A stretch of 64,000 nucleotides of DNA from Methylobacterium variabile (GCF_001043975.1 NZ_LABY01000013.1:1-64000); one strand, 5' to 3'; counted from the first letter of the stretch, positions 17,040 through 26,000 are shown. Translations and numbers: made by a program. Notes: generated by a model from the sequence alone, not told the origin.

Positions 17040-18274
17040 CAGGCGGCGAGCCCGGTCGCCACGGCCGTCTCGGCCATGACCGCCTCTGGCGCCCGGTGGC
17101 GCTCGGCGAGCGCCCGCTCGTGGGGGGTGAGGATCTGCGCCTGCATGTAGGCGCCGAGCTCCCGCGCCCGGCGGACGACGGCGCGGCCGAAGGCGAGACG
17201 CGCGGCCTCGAACTGCGAGAGCGCGGCGGGCAGGTCGTGCGGGTGGGCCTCGAGCGCCCGCGCCAGGGCGTCGGCGTCGGCCGCCGCCTTGGTCACGCCC
17301 ATGCCGACATGGGGCCTGGCCACGAAGGCGGCGTCGCCCAGGATCACGGTGCGGCGGCCGAGCGCCATCCGGGGCGCCTCGAGATCCTGGATCGCCTGCA
17401 GGAACGGCTGGGCGGTGCGCTCGACGACCTCCGCGAAGGGCGGAGCCAGGAGCCGGCGCGCGTCGGCCCGCATCCCGGCGATCACCTCCGGGCGGATCCG
17501 GTTCGGGGCGATCGAGAGCGGCTGGGCGAGGCCGTCGACGTCGGTGAGCAGCGCCCGGAGATCGGTCCCGGCGGCGGCCGGGCGGTACCAGACGAAGTTG
17601 AAGCGCCGCCCGCCCCGCCCTTCGCCGGCGACCGGATAGCCCAGCATCTGCTCGCCGGGCGGCAGCGAGAAGCTGAAATGGTCGCAGAGCGCCGCGCGCG
17701 TCTCCTGCGTCAGGTCGGCCTCGTCGACGAGGCCGCGCCAGGCGACGTAGCCGGCGTAGAGCGGTGCCACCTCGGGGAGAGTGTGCGCCCGCACCGTCGA
17801 GCCGATGCCGTCGGCACCGACGAGCAGGTCGCCGCGGGCGGTGCTGCCATCGGCGAAATGCGCCGTGACGGCGTCCTCTGCCTCCTCGACCCGCACGAGG
17901 CTGCGGCCGGACCGGTAGGCGCCCGCCGGCAGCGCCTGGTGCAGCAATCCGTGCAGGTGGCCCCAGGCGGTGAGCACCTGCGGCAGGGCGCGCTCGCCGA
18001 GGAGCGTCCCGTCGGCGCGAAAGACCCGGCGCCCGCTCACCGCGACGCCGACCTCGGCCTCGCTGCGCGCGATGCCGGCGCGGGCCAGCACCTCGAACAG
18101 TTCCGGATGGGTGACGATCCCGGCGCCGCGCCCGGAGAGGTCGCCGGTGACCCGCTCGTGGACCTCAACCTCCCAGCCGGAGCGGCGCAGCAGCAGGGCC
18201 GTGAACAGCCCGCCGAGCGAGCCCCCGACGATGATCGCCCGCCTGGCTGCGGGTTTCGCCTCGACTGCCATCAT
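17039..18274 (-). CDS. FAD-dependent aromatic-ring monooxygenase
   Basis: A 411-aa class A flavoprotein hydroxylase. The Rossmann FAD motif is IIVGGSLGGLFTALLLRR (residues ~14-31), the mid-chain DGxGS-type motif is LLVGADGIGSTVRAHTL, and the FAD-binding GD motif is VILGDAAFVARPHVGMG. The last lacks the usual DAAH-xx-PP form (FVARPH), a pattern seen in the 2,6-dihydroxypyridine 3-monooxygenase-like branch, so a hydroxypyridine or phenolic substrate is plausible. It leads the operon with the DUF485/symporter pair and cupin (18274 to 14532): uptake of a small aromatic acid followed by ring hydroxylation. Two palindromic sites lie 48-116 bases upstream of the start. Substrate is unproven. Confidence 0.85.
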   Translation of the reverse strand: MMAVEAKPAARRAIIVGGSLGGLFTALLLRRSGWEVEVHERVTGDLSGRGAGIVTHPELFEVLARAGIARSEAEVGVAVSGRRVFRADGTLLGERALPQVLTAWGHLHGLLHQALPAGAYRSGRSLVRVEEAEDAVTAHFADGSTARGDLLVGADGIGSTVRAHTLPEVAPLYAGYVAWRGLVDEADLTQETRAALCDHFSFSLPPGEQMLGYPVAGEGRGGRRFNFVWYRPAAAGTDLRALLTDVDGLAQPLSIAPNRIRPEVIAGMRADARRLLAPPFAEVVERTAQPFLQAIQDLEAPRMALGRRTVILGDAAFVARPHVGMGVTKAAADADALARALEAHPHDLPAALSQFEAARLAFGRAVVRRARELGAYMQAQILTPHERALAERHRAPEAVMAETAVATGLAA

Positions 18275-18322
18275 GCTCCTCCCCGGCGGTCGGGCGCGTC
18301 ATGCAGCCGCCTGCCTGCCTAC

Positions 18323-18342
18323 AAATTATCGATCGATAATTT
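18323..18342. promoter_or_regulatory. Perfect 20-bp palindromic operator candidate
   Basis: AAATTATCGATCGATAATTT is identical to its own complement and is AT-rich in a very GC-rich region. It is centred about 58 bases upstream of the monooxygenase start codon on the minus strand. Full-symmetry sites of this size are typical of TetR or MarR dimers. The TetR gene at 13708-14418, just beyond the operon, is the prime candidate to bind it; that link is inference. Confidence 0.65.
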
Positions 18343-18370
18343 GCTTGGCGGAGTGGCGGGCGTCAAGATC

Positions 18371-18390
18371 TATTTATCAATCGAACATTT
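18371..18390. promoter_or_regulatory. Degenerate second copy of the palindromic operator
   Basis: TATTTATCAATCGAACATTT matches the palindrome at 18323-18342 at 15 of 20 positions in the same register, with the centre 48 bases upstream. Two sites of unequal strength in one promoter region would allow cooperative or graded repression. It lies 10 bases beyond the end of the LysR gene. Confidence 0.45.
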
Positions 18391-18399
18391 ACGGCGGCG

Positions 18400-19275
18400 T
18401 CACGCCTTCAGCCGCTCGGCGAGGAAGCGGATGAACAGCCGCACTTTGGCCGGGACCATGCGGCGCGTCGGGTAGACCGCCCAGATGGCGAGCGGCTCCG
18501 GCTCGCCCTCGGCCAGCCGCACCTCCGCGAGGAGCCCGCTCGCGACCTCGTCGGCCACGTCCCACCGCGACAGCATCGCGATGCCGAGGCCGCCGAGGCA
18601 GGCCTGGTGCAGGCCCTCGATGGTGTTGGCGGTGAAGCGGCCCGCGGCCCGCACGCTCGTCCGCTGCCCGGCCGCCCCGAGGGTCCAGTGGTCGGCGCCC
18701 GCGAGCGCCAGGCATTCGTGGGCGGCGAGATCGGCCGCCCGCACCGGCGTTCCCGCGGCGGCAAGGTAGCCGGGCGTCGCGAACAATCCGCGCGGGCTCG
18801 CGGCCAGGCGGCGCGCCACCAGGCTCGACTCGCTCAAGCTCGCGATCCGGATCCCGAGGTCGAGCCCCTCCCCCACCAGGTCGACGACGCTGTCGGTGAG
18901 GACGAGGTCGACCCGGACCTCGCGGTGCAGCCTCATGAAATCGACGAGCGCCGGGGCGACGACCTTGCGGCCGAAGGCCGTCGAGGCGGTGAGGCGCAGC
19001 CGCCCGGTCGCGCCGGCCTCCGCCGGGCGAACGCTGGCCAGCGCCGCGTCGCGCTCCTCGAGCAGGGCCTGGGCATGGGCGAGGAAGACCTGCCCCTCGT
19101 CGGTGAGGGAGAGCGAGCGCGTCGTGCGATGCAGGAGCCGCACCCCGAGCTCGCGCTCGAGGCCCGAGAGGCTGCGGGTCGCAGCCATCGGGGTGATGTG
19201 CAGGCGCCGCGCCGCCGCCGCGAGGCTGCCGGCGCCGACCGCCTCGGTCAGGACGGAGAGAGCGAGAAAGTCCAA
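18400..19275 (-). CDS. LysR family transcriptional regulator
   Basis: A LysR-type regulator, 291 aa from the start used here. The winged helix-turn-helix is at the N-terminus (DFLALSVLTEAVGAGSLAAA, then HITPMAATRSLSGLERELGV, then LLHRTTRSLSLTDEG) and the rest is the two-lobed effector domain. I chose the TTG at 19275 because it begins exactly where LysR domains begin; the nearest in-frame ATG, at 19365, adds 30 residues with no family similarity and covers a LysR-type operator candidate. The gene is divergent from the MFS transporter at 19398, the classic layout for control of that transporter. Confidence 0.85.
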   Translation of the reverse strand: MDFLALSVLTEAVGAGSLAAAARRLHITPMAATRSLSGLERELGVRLLHRTTRSLSLTDEGQVFLAHAQALLEERDAALASVRPAEAGATGRLRLTASTAFGRKVVAPALVDFMRLHREVRVDLVLTDSVVDLVGEGLDLGIRIASLSESSLVARRLAASPRGLFATPGYLAAAGTPVRAADLAAHECLALAGADHWTLGAAGQRTSVRAAGRFTANTIEGLHQACLGGLGIAMLSRWDVADEVASGLLAEVRLAEGEPEPLAIWAVYPTRRMVPAKVRLFIRFLAERLKA

Positions 19276-19277
19276 AA

Positions 19278-19292
19278 TAACGCGCCACGTTA
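19278..19292. promoter_or_regulatory. Candidate LysR-type binding box
   Basis: TAAC, seven bases, GTTA: an interrupted dyad beginning with T and ending with A, the general form of LysR operators. It lies immediately upstream of the proposed TTG start of the LysR gene and about 106 bases before the MFS gene, so it could serve both autoregulation and activation of the transporter. Short dyads occur by chance, hence modest confidence. Confidence 0.35.
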
Positions 19293-19397
19293 CAATCGCA
19301 TATCGCGCGACGCTACTACACCGCTCGGCGTGACGAAATAACTTGTCGGCGGACCGGCACCGCACCAGGCGGATCGGCCGGCCGATGGAGAAGGACC

Positions 19398-20582
19398 ATG
19401 TCCGCTCAAGCCGTGGCCGAGAGGCCGGCGACCCGCGCGACGCCCCGGGCGCGCACCTTCGCGATGGCGGCCGCGGCCGGCCTCGCGGTCGCCAACATCT
19501 ACTACAACCAGCCGATGCTGGCGCTGATCGAGCGCGACCTGCCGGGCGAGGCGACGGCGCTGATCCCGACCGCGACGCAACTCGGCTACGCGGCGGGGCT
19601 CTTCCTGCTCGTGCCCCTCGGCGACATCGTCGAGCGGCGCCGGCTCATCGTCGGCCAGTTCGGGGTGCTGGCAGCCGCCCTCGCCCTCGCGGCGGCAGCG
19701 CCGAGCCCGGTCCTCGTCGTGCTCGCCTCCCTGGCCGTCGGGCTCTCGGCGACGGTGGCGCAGCAGATCGTGCCGTTCGCCGCGCACCTGGCCTCCCCCG
19801 AGCGCCGCGGCGCCACCGTCGGCACGATCCTGTCGGGGATCCTGACCGGCATCCTGCTCAGCCGCACGCTGGCCGGGTTCGTCGCCACCCATGCCGGCTG
19901 GCGCGAGATGTTCTGGCTCGGCGTGCCGCTGTCGCTCGCCGCCGGCGCCCTGATGGCGCTGACCCTGCCGCAGAGCCGGCCCGACGCGAGCCTGCGCTAC
20001 GGGCAGCTCCTCGCCTCCCTCGCCGGGCTGTGGCGGGACTTTCCGGCCCTGCGGCTCGCCGCCGTGACCCAGGCGCTGATCTTCTCCGCCTTCACGGTGT
20101 TCTGGACCGTCCTGGCCTTCCGGCTCGCCGGCCCGCCCTACGGCTACGGCGCCGACATCGCCGGCCTGTTCGGTGTCGTCGGCGCCGTCGGCATCGTCGC
20201 CGCGCCGCTCGCCGGCCGTGTCGCCGACCGGAGCGGCCCCGCCCCGATCGTCGCGGCGGGCGCTGGCCTGACGCTCGCGTCCTGGGCGGTGCTGGGGCTC
20301 TCGCCCTCCCTCATCGTCCTGGTGGCCGGGGTGATCCTGCTCGACTTCGCCATGCAGGCCGCGCTCGTCGCCAACCAGCACGTGGTCTTCGCCCTGGCAC
20401 CGGAGGCCCGCGCGCGCCTCAACACGATCCTGATGGGCGCAATGTTCCTCGGCGGCTCCGCCGGCTCGGCGGCCGGCACCGCCGCCTGGCAGGCGGGCGG
20501 CTGGCCGGGGGTCGTGGGCTTGGGCCTCGCCTTCGGCGCTCTCGCGAGCGTGATCCAGGGCGTCGCGCTGCGGCGGCGCTGA
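19398..20582 (+). CDS. MFS efflux transporter
   Basis: A 394-aa major facilitator superfamily protein with twelve predicted membrane helices. [20 protein letters not shown] in the first loop is typical of a drug/metabolite efflux subgroup, and [16 protein letters not shown] is the loop 2-3 signature with its conserved Asp and Arg; [10 protein letters not shown] repeats the motif in the second half. A Shine-Dalgarno (GGAGAAGGA) precedes the ATG. It is divergent from a LysR gene and followed by the cytochrome c gene after 12 bases, so it may lead into the second molybdenum hydroxylase operon. Cargo unknown; export of a substrate or product of that pathway is plausible. Confidence 0.87.
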   Translation: MSAQAVAERPATRATPRARTFAMAAAAGLAVANIYYNQPMLALIERDLPGEATALIPTATQLGYAAGLFLLVPLGDIVERRRLIVGQFGVLAAALALAAAAPSPVLVVLASLAVGLSATVAQQIVPFAAHLASPERRGATVGTILSGILTGILLSRTLAGFVATHAGWREMFWLGVPLSLAAGALMALTLPQSRPDASLRYGQLLASLAGLWRDFPALRLAAVTQALIFSAFTVFWTVLAFRLAGPPYGYGADIAGLFGVVGAVGIVAAPLAGRVADRSGPAPIVAAGAGLTLASWAVLGLSPSLIVLVAGVILLDFAMQAALVANQHVVFALAPEARARLNTILMGAMFLGGSAGSAAGTAAWQAGGWPGVVGLGLAFGALASVIQGVALRRR

Positions 20583-20594
20583 AGGAGCGCGCAG

Positions 20595-22025
20595 ATGTCC
20601 AAAACCTCCCGCGATCCGACAAGCCCCGCCACCCCGGACCATGCTCCGCTTCCCCCGGCAGGAGGTGACATCGTGCGAGCGAGACACGGCCGAGCGAGGC
20701 GCATCATCGTGGGACTCGGGGTCGTCGGCATCGCCGCGGCCGGAGCGGCGCTCGCCGCCGCGTGGCGCTCCGAGATCGCGCCGGTGCCGCCCCCGGCGCC
20801 CGCATCGTTCGACCCGGCGCTGGTGCGGCGCGGGGCCGACCTCGCCCTGATCGGCGATTGCCGCACCTGCCACACCGCGCCGAATGGGGCCGCCTTCGCC
20901 GGCGGCCTGCCCCTGCCGACGCCGTTCGGGACGCTGTACTCCACCAACATCACCCCGGACCCGGAGACCGGGATCGGCCGCTGGTCTCAAGCCGCGTTCG
21001 CCCGCGCCCTGCGGGATGGCGTCGACCGCGAGGGCCGCCACCTCTACCCGGCCTTCCCGTACGACCATTACAGCGCGACCACCGACGACGACGTGCGCGC
21101 TCTCTACGCGTTCTTCATGAGCCGCCCGGCGGTATCGGCGCCGCCGCCGCCGAACGAACTGCCCTTCCCGCTCACCATCCGCCTGACGCTCGCCGGCTGG
21201 AAGCTGCTGTTCCTGCGTCCCAAAAATCTCGCACCCGATCCGGCGAAGGACGAGGTGTGGCACCGCGGCCGCTACCTCGTCGAGGGCCTCGGTCATTGCG
21301 GCGCCTGCCACTCGCCGCGCAACCTCCTCGGGGCCGAGATCACCTCCCGCGCCTACCAGGGCGGCGAGGCCGAGGGCTGGCGGGCCTACGCGCTCGGCGC
21401 CGCGTCCCGCTCGCCGGTGCCGTGGGACGAGGCGGCCCTGATGCAGTACCTGCGCGACGGCTTCCATCCGCTGCACGGCGTCGCCCGCGGGCCGATGGCG
21501 CCGGTGGTCGAGAACCTGGCGGAGGTGCCGCGAGAGGAGGTCGCCGCGATGGCGCGTTACCTCGCCTCCCTCGGGGCGGGCCCGCGCGGCGAGGCGGCCG
21601 CCACGCCCTCCCTCGTCCCCGCCTCCGCCCCCGGGCAGGCGCCGCAGGCGGCCGGCGCGCAGGCCGCGATCCCCGCGGCCGGGACGGACCTCTACGCGGC
21701 CGCCTGCACTGCCTGCCACGAGGGCGGAAGGCCGCCGCCCTTCGGCGGGATCTCGCTGGCGCTCTCGACCGCGATTTCCGACGAGAGCCCCCGCAACCTG
21801 GTCAACCTGATCCTCGAAGGGCTGCCGGTGCGGGGCGGCACGGCGCAGCCGATCATGCCGGGCTTCGGCGCCGTGCTGACGGACGCCCAGGTCGCGAGCC
21901 TCGCGGCCGATCTGCGCCGCCGCTTCGGCGGCGGCCTCCCCTGGCCCGACCTCGATTCCGCGATCCGCGAGGCCCGCGCCGCCCGCCGCCTCGCCGCGCG
22001 CCCCGCGGCGGCGATGACCCGATGA
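20595..22025 (+). CDS. Membrane-anchored triheme cytochrome c
   Basis: A 476-aa cytochrome with three CXXCH heme sites at about Cys89 (CRTCH), Cys235 (CGACH) and Cys371 (CTACH), each in its own ~100-residue c-type domain. A hydrophobic segment at residues ~37-57 (IIVGLGVVGIAAAGAALAAA) after a basic stretch anchors it with the hemes in the periplasm. This three-domain layout matches the cytochrome subunits of alcohol/aldehyde dehydrogenases and of two-subunit isoquinoline-type oxidoreductases. It is followed after 7 bases by the 2Fe-2S and molybdopterin subunits that lack a FAD partner, so it is the probable electron acceptor, passing electrons to the respiratory chain. Confidence 0.9.
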   Translation: MSKTSRDPTSPATPDHAPLPPAGGDIVRARHGRARRIIVGLGVVGIAAAGAALAAAWRSEIAPVPPPAPASFDPALVRRGADLALIGDCRTCHTAPNGAAFAGGLPLPTPFGTLYSTNITPDPETGIGRWSQAAFARALRDGVDREGRHLYPAFPYDHYSATTDDDVRALYAFFMSRPAVSAPPPPNELPFPLTIRLTLAGWKLLFLRPKNLAPDPAKDEVWHRGRYLVEGLGHCGACHSPRNLLGAEITSRAYQGGEAEGWRAYALGAASRSPVPWDEAALMQYLRDGFHPLHGVARGPMAPVVENLAEVPREEVAAMARYLASLGAGPRGEAAATPSLVPASAPGQAPQAAGAQAAIPAAGTDLYAAACTACHEGGRPPPFGGISLALSTAISDESPRNLVNLILEGLPVRGGTAQPIMPGFGAVLTDAQVASLAADLRRRFGGGLPWPDLDSAIREARAARRLAARPAAAMTR

Positions 22026-22032
22026 GGCCGAC

Positions 22033-22518
22033 ATGACGAGCATGATCCTCAACGGCGAGCGCCGCGCGGTGCGCGCCGCAGCCGAAACGCCCCTCCTCTA
22101 CGTGCTGCGCGAGGAGTTCGGGCTGAACGCCGCCAAGTTCGGCTGCGGGCTCGGCCAGTGCGGCGCCTGCACGGTCGTCATCGACGGCGAGGCGGTCTTC
22201 TCCTGCATCACGCCGGTCATGCTGGCCGAGAACCGTCAGGTGACGACCCTCGAAGGCCTCGGCACGGCGGAGGCGCCCGGCCCCCTGCAGCGCGCCTTCA
22301 TCGACGCGCAGGCGGCCCAGTGCGGCTACTGCATCCCCGGCATGATGATGCGGGCCCACGCCCTCCTGGCGCGGGACCCGGACGCGTCCGACGCGGCGAT
22401 CCGGGCCGAGCTCGAGCCGCATCTGTGCCGCTGCGGCACCCACATGCGCATCCTGCGCGCGATCCGCCTGGCAGCGGACGCGATGCGGCCGCGCTCGACC
22501 GCGGAGGCCGGACGATGA
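22033..22518 (+). CDS. Molybdenum hydroxylase 2Fe-2S small subunit (IorA-like)
   Basis: A 161-aa (2Fe-2S)2 protein. The first cluster domain is the ferredoxin type (KFGCGLGQCGACTVVIDG, residues ~37-54), the second the helical type (QCGYCIPGMMM near 97 and HLCRCGTHM near 134). There is no leader peptide: it is folded with the Tat-exported large subunit and carried across with it. Its stop overlaps the start of the large subunit (ATGA). This two-subunit form without a FAD protein is the isoquinoline 1-oxidoreductase (IorAB) branch, in which a cytochrome replaces FAD as the electron outlet. Confidence 0.9.
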   Translation: MTSMILNGERRAVRAAAETPLLYVLREEFGLNAAKFGCGLGQCGACTVVIDGEAVFSCITPVMLAENRQVTTLEGLGTAEAPGPLQRAFIDAQAAQCGYCIPGMMMRAHALLARDPDASDAAIRAELEPHLCRCGTHMRILRAIRLAADAMRPRSTAEAGR

Positions 22519-24728
22519 CCCTGTCGCGACGCGCGGTGCTGGCGGGCACCGGCGCCCTGGTGCTGGCCTTCTCCCTGCTGCCGGCCCGCGCCCAGACCGA
22601 GACCGGCAAGGGTGAGGGGCCGAGGAGGCGCGGCCTGCCCGGCAGCCTCGACGACACCCCGCGCCTCGACGCCTGGATCCGGGTCGCGCCCGACGGCGCG
22701 GTCACGGTGCTGACCGGCAAGGCCGAGCTCGGCCAGGGGCTGAAGACGGCTTTGCTCCAGATCGCCGCCGAGGAGCTGAAGCTTCCCCTCGCCCGCCTGT
22801 CGCTCGTGACCGCCGATACCGGCCGCACCGCCGACGAGGGCTACACGGCGGCGAGCCACTCGGTGCAGGATTCCGGCACCGCGATCCGCCACGCCGCCGC
22901 CCAGGTCCGGGCCCTGCTGATCGGCGAGGCCGCCCGGCGGCTCGACGTCCCGGCGGAGCGGCTGAGGGTGCGGGACGGGGCGGTCCTCGGCCCCGGCGGT
23001 GCCCGGATCGGCTACGGCGACCTCGTGAGCGACGCGCTCCTCACCGCGGAGGCGCAACCGACCTCGCCCCTCACGCCGGCGGCCGAGTTCGCGGTGATCG
23101 GGCGGCCGGTGCCCCGCATCGACATCCCCGCCAAGGTGACGGGCGGGACGGCCTACCTCCAGGACCTGCGCCCGCCCGGCCTGCTGCACGCCCGGGTCGT
23201 GCGGCCGCCGAGCTACGGGGCGGTGCTGACGCAGGTCGATGCGGCAGCCGTGGAGCGCCTCCCGGGTGTGATCGCGGTGGTGCGCGACGGGACCTTCCTC
23301 GGCGTCGTCGCCGAGGGAGAATGGACCGCGATCCAGGCGATGCGCCGGCTGGCCGCCTCCGCCCGCTGGCGCGAGACGGCGATCCTGCCCGATGCCGCGG
23401 ACCTGCCGGACGCCCTGCGCGCCCTGCCGAGCCGGGACTCGACGATCCTGGAGCGCGGCGCGCCCGGCGCGGCCGGCACGATCGTCGAGGGGACCTTCAC
23501 CAGGCCCTACCTCGCCCACGGCTCGATCGGCCCGTCCTGCGCCATCGCGGAGTGGACGGACGGCGGCGCGACGGTCTGGACCCACAGCCAGGGCGTCTTC
23601 CCGCTGCGCCGGGCGCTCGCCGGCCTGCTGCACCTGCCCGAGGACAAGGTGCGCTGCATCCACGCGGAGGGGGCGGGCTGCTACGGCCAGAACGGCGCCG
23701 ACGACGTGGCGGCCGACGCGGCGCTCCTGGCGCGCGCGGTGCCGGGCCGCCCGGTCCGGGTGCAGTGGATGCGCGAGCAGGAGCACGCCTGGGAGCCGTT
23801 CGGGCCCGGGATGGTGGCGAGCGTGCGCGCCGCGGTCACGCCCGACGGGCGCGTCGCCGATTGGACGCACGAGGTCTGGAGCCAGTCGCACATGATGCGG
23901 CCGGGGCCGCCGGGCGCGCTGCTGGCCGCCCGCGAGATCGCCGAGCCGTTTCCGCCGGCGCCGCCGGTGGCGCTCGCCCAGCCGGAGGGCGGCGGCGACC
24001 GCAACGCGATCCCGCTCTACGCCTTCCCGACCGCAAAGATCGTGCACCACTTCCTGCCCGACATGCCGCTCCGCGGCTCGTCGATGCGCTCGCTCGGCGG
24101 CTACCTCAACGTGCTCGCCATCGAGAGCACGGTGGACGACCTCGCCCGCGCCGCCGGCTGGGACCCGGTCGCCTTCCGGCTCCGGCACCTGACGGATGCG
24201 CGCGCCAGCGCCGTCGTCGAGGCGGCGGCGCAGCGGTTCGGCTGGGGGCGCGGAGCCCCGCGCGCCGGCCGCGGCTTCGCCTTCGCGCGCTACAAGAACC
24301 TCGAGGCCTATTGCGCCGTCGCGGTCGAGATCACGGTCGATCGCGAGACCGGCCAGGTGGGAATCGAGCGGGTCGTCGCCGCGGTCGACACCGGGGAGGT
24401 CGTCAATCCCGACGGGGTCGCCAACCAGATCGAGGGCGGCCTCCTCCAGGCGACGAGCTGGACGCTGTTCGAGCGCGTCGCCTTCGACCGCACCCGCGTG
24501 GCCTCGGTCGACTGGTCGGCCTACCCGATCCTGCGCTTCAGCGCGGTGCCGCGCAGCGTCGAGGTCCACATCGTCGCGCAACCGGACCAGCCGTTCCTCG
24601 GCGTCGCCGAGGCGGCACAGGGACCGGCCGGCGCCGCGCTCGCCAACGCGATCCGGGACGCGACCGGCCGGCGCCTGCGCGACCTGCCGCTCACGGCGGG
24701 GAAGATCAAGGCCGCCCTCGGCGCCTGA
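22515..24728 (+). CDS. Molybdenum hydroxylase molybdopterin-binding large subunit (IorB-like)
   Basis: A 737-aa large subunit of an IorB/isoquinoline-type oxidoreductase that binds the molybdenum cofactor and hydroxylates N-heterocycles or oxidises aldehydes. The N-terminus is a Tat signal (LSRRAVLAGTGALVLAFSLL, cleavage near PARAQ). Family stretches include GKAELGQGLKTALLQIAAEE, then GEGAGCYGQNGADDVAADAAL-type cofactor contacts, and LGVAEAAQGPAGAALANAI with the expected catalytic Glu699. The start at 22515 is set by the ATGA overlap with the small-subunit stop and by the signal peptide; a longer frame upstream reads through the neighbour. With the triheme cytochrome it forms a periplasmic oxidase. 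Exact substrate unknown. Confidence 0.88.
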   Translation: MTLSRRAVLAGTGALVLAFSLLPARAQTETGKGEGPRRRGLPGSLDDTPRLDAWIRVAPDGAVTVLTGKAELGQGLKTALLQIAAEELKLPLARLSLVTADTGRTADEGYTAASHSVQDSGTAIRHAAAQVRALLIGEAARRLDVPAERLRVRDGAVLGPGGARIGYGDLVSDALLTAEAQPTSPLTPAAEFAVIGRPVPRIDIPAKVTGGTAYLQDLRPPGLLHARVVRPPSYGAVLTQVDAAAVERLPGVIAVVRDGTFLGVVAEGEWTAIQAMRRLAASARWRETAILPDAADLPDALRALPSRDSTILERGAPGAAGTIVEGTFTRPYLAHGSIGPSCAIAEWTDGGATVWTHSQGVFPLRRALAGLLHLPEDKVRCIHAEGAGCYGQNGADDVAADAALLARAVPGRPVRVQWMREQEHAWEPFGPGMVASVRAAVTPDGRVADWTHEVWSQSHMMRPGPPGALLAAREIAEPFPPAPPVALAQPEGGGDRNAIPLYAFPTAKIVHHFLPDMPLRGSSMRSLGGYLNVLAIESTVDDLARAAGWDPVAFRLRHLTDARASAVVEAAAQRFGWGRGAPRAGRGFAFARYKNLEAYCAVAVEITVDRETGQVGIERVVAAVDTGEVVNPDGVANQIEGGLLQATSWTLFERVAFDRTRVASVDWSAYPILRFSAVPRSVEVHIVAQPDQPFLGVAEAAQGPAGAALANAIRDATGRRLRDLPLTAGKIKAALGA

Positions 24729-24748
24729 CCAGGAAAAGGGAAGCAGCG

Positions 24749-25864
24749 ATGCCCGGCTTGTTCGACACCGTCCGCCTCGGCGGCTTCGCGCTCGCGAACC
24801 GCATCGTCATGGCACCGATGACGCGCTCGCGCGCCGATGCGCAGGGCGTCATCAACGCCTCGGCCGCCCGGTACTACGCCGCGCGGGCCGGCGCGGGATT
24901 GATCGTGTCCGAGGGCGTGAACGTCGACCCGGCCTCGAACGCCTTCGACCGCGCACCGGGCCTGTGGACGCGCGCGCAGGTCGAGGGCTGGCGGCCCGTC
25001 GTCGACGCGGTGCACGCGGCCGGCGGCCTCATCGTGGCGCAGCTCTGGCACGGCGGCCGGGCGAGCGCGCGGGGCCTGCTCGGCGGCCGCGAGCCCCTGT
25101 CGCCGTCGGGCGTGAACGACGATCTCGAGGCGCTGCAGGTCTGGGGGCTCCTCGCCAACGGCGCCTACGTGCGGATCGCCGCCACCCACTCGCGCGCCAT
25201 GACGCCGGACGAGATCGCCGCGACGGTCGAGGCGTACCGCGTCGCGGCCGCCCATGCCCGCGAGGCCGGGTTCGACGGCGTGGAGATCCACGGCGCCAAC
25301 GGCTACCTGATCCCGCAATTCCTCTCCCCGACCATCAACCGGCGCACCGACGCGTATGGCGGCGATGCGCGGGGGCGGGCCCGCTTCCTGAAGGAGATCG
25401 TCGCGGCGGTGACGGACGCGGTCCCGGCGAGCCGCGTCGGCCTCCGGCTGTCGCCCTTCGCCACCTACAACGACGTCCGCGACCCGGATCCCGCCGAGAC
25501 CTACGGCCATCTGGCGTCCTGGCTCGCCGGGGCCGGCCTCGCCTACCTGCATCTCGCGGACACGAACGCGTGGACCGGCGCGCCCGACTACGACAGGATG
25601 CTGGCGCTGTTTCGCCCGCACGCGGGCCCGCTCATCGTCAATGGCGGCCTCACGCCGGAGCGGGCCGCCGCGATCGTGGCGGACGGCGAGGCCGAGGCGG
25701 TCGCGTTCGGGCGCCCGTTCCTGGCCAACCCCGACCTGCCTGCCCGCATCCGCGCCGGCGGTCCCTACAATTCCCCGCGATCGATCGGCGTCTACGGCGG
25801 CGGCGAGGCCGGCTACACCGACTATCCGGCGCTCGACGCCGAAGCGGCGAACTCCTCTCGATGA
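24749..25864 (+). CDS. Old Yellow Enzyme family alkene reductase
   Basis: A 371-aa FMN-dependent NAD(P)H oxidoreductase of the OYE/NemA group, which reduces activated C=C bonds, nitro groups or nitrate esters. Seen are the N-terminal FMN loop NRIVMAPMTRSRA, the substrate-anion pair His181/Asn184 in EIHGANGYLIPQFLSP, the phosphate region RTDAYGGDARGRARFLKEI, and IVNGGLTPERA with AEAVAFGRPFLANPDLP at the C-terminal FMN phosphate site. Length is normal. It follows the molybdenum hydroxylase by 20 bases with an AGGAAAAGGGAAGC leader, so it probably reduces a ring or enone product made by that enzyme. Confidence 0.92.
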   Translation: MPGLFDTVRLGGFALANRIVMAPMTRSRADAQGVINASAARYYAARAGAGLIVSEGVNVDPASNAFDRAPGLWTRAQVEGWRPVVDAVHAAGGLIVAQLWHGGRASARGLLGGREPLSPSGVNDDLEALQVWGLLANGAYVRIAATHSRAMTPDEIAATVEAYRVAAAHAREAGFDGVEIHGANGYLIPQFLSPTINRRTDAYGGDARGRARFLKEIVAAVTDAVPASRVGLRLSPFATYNDVRDPDPAETYGHLASWLAGAGLAYLHLADTNAWTGAPDYDRMLALFRPHAGPLIVNGGLTPERAAAIVADGEAEAVAFGRPFLANPDLPARIRAGGPYNSPRSIGVYGGGEAGYTDYPALDAEAANSSR

Positions 25865-25902
25865 CGCGAGCGGGTGCGCGGGCCGCAGCGGTGCATCGAA
25901 GC

Positions 25903-25919
25903 TCGGTCCCGCGGACCGA
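25903..25919. promoter_or_regulatory. Inverted repeat upstream of AraC gene
   Basis: TCGGTCC and GGACCGA flank a CGC centre, a perfect 7-base-arm dyad, about 82 bases before the AraC start at 26001. The core GGTCC also recurs in front of the VOC-hydrolase gene regulated by the paralogous AraC (29104-29144), hinting at a shared binding preference. The motif is short for a GC-rich genome, so chance is possible. Confidence 0.35.
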
Positions 25920-26000
25920 TACACACGTATAGCTTCATCCCCGACGCGACGTGGGAGAATTTTCCTTCCAGACCTTGCTGGACCTTCCCGACGACGGCCC

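Noticed and set aside
19290-22052. Long minus-strand open frame across the MFS and cytochrome genes
   Set aside because: Shadow of GC-rich coding DNA; composition is Arg/Gly/Glu-rich and lacks any motif, while the plus strand has a transporter and a three-heme cytochrome.
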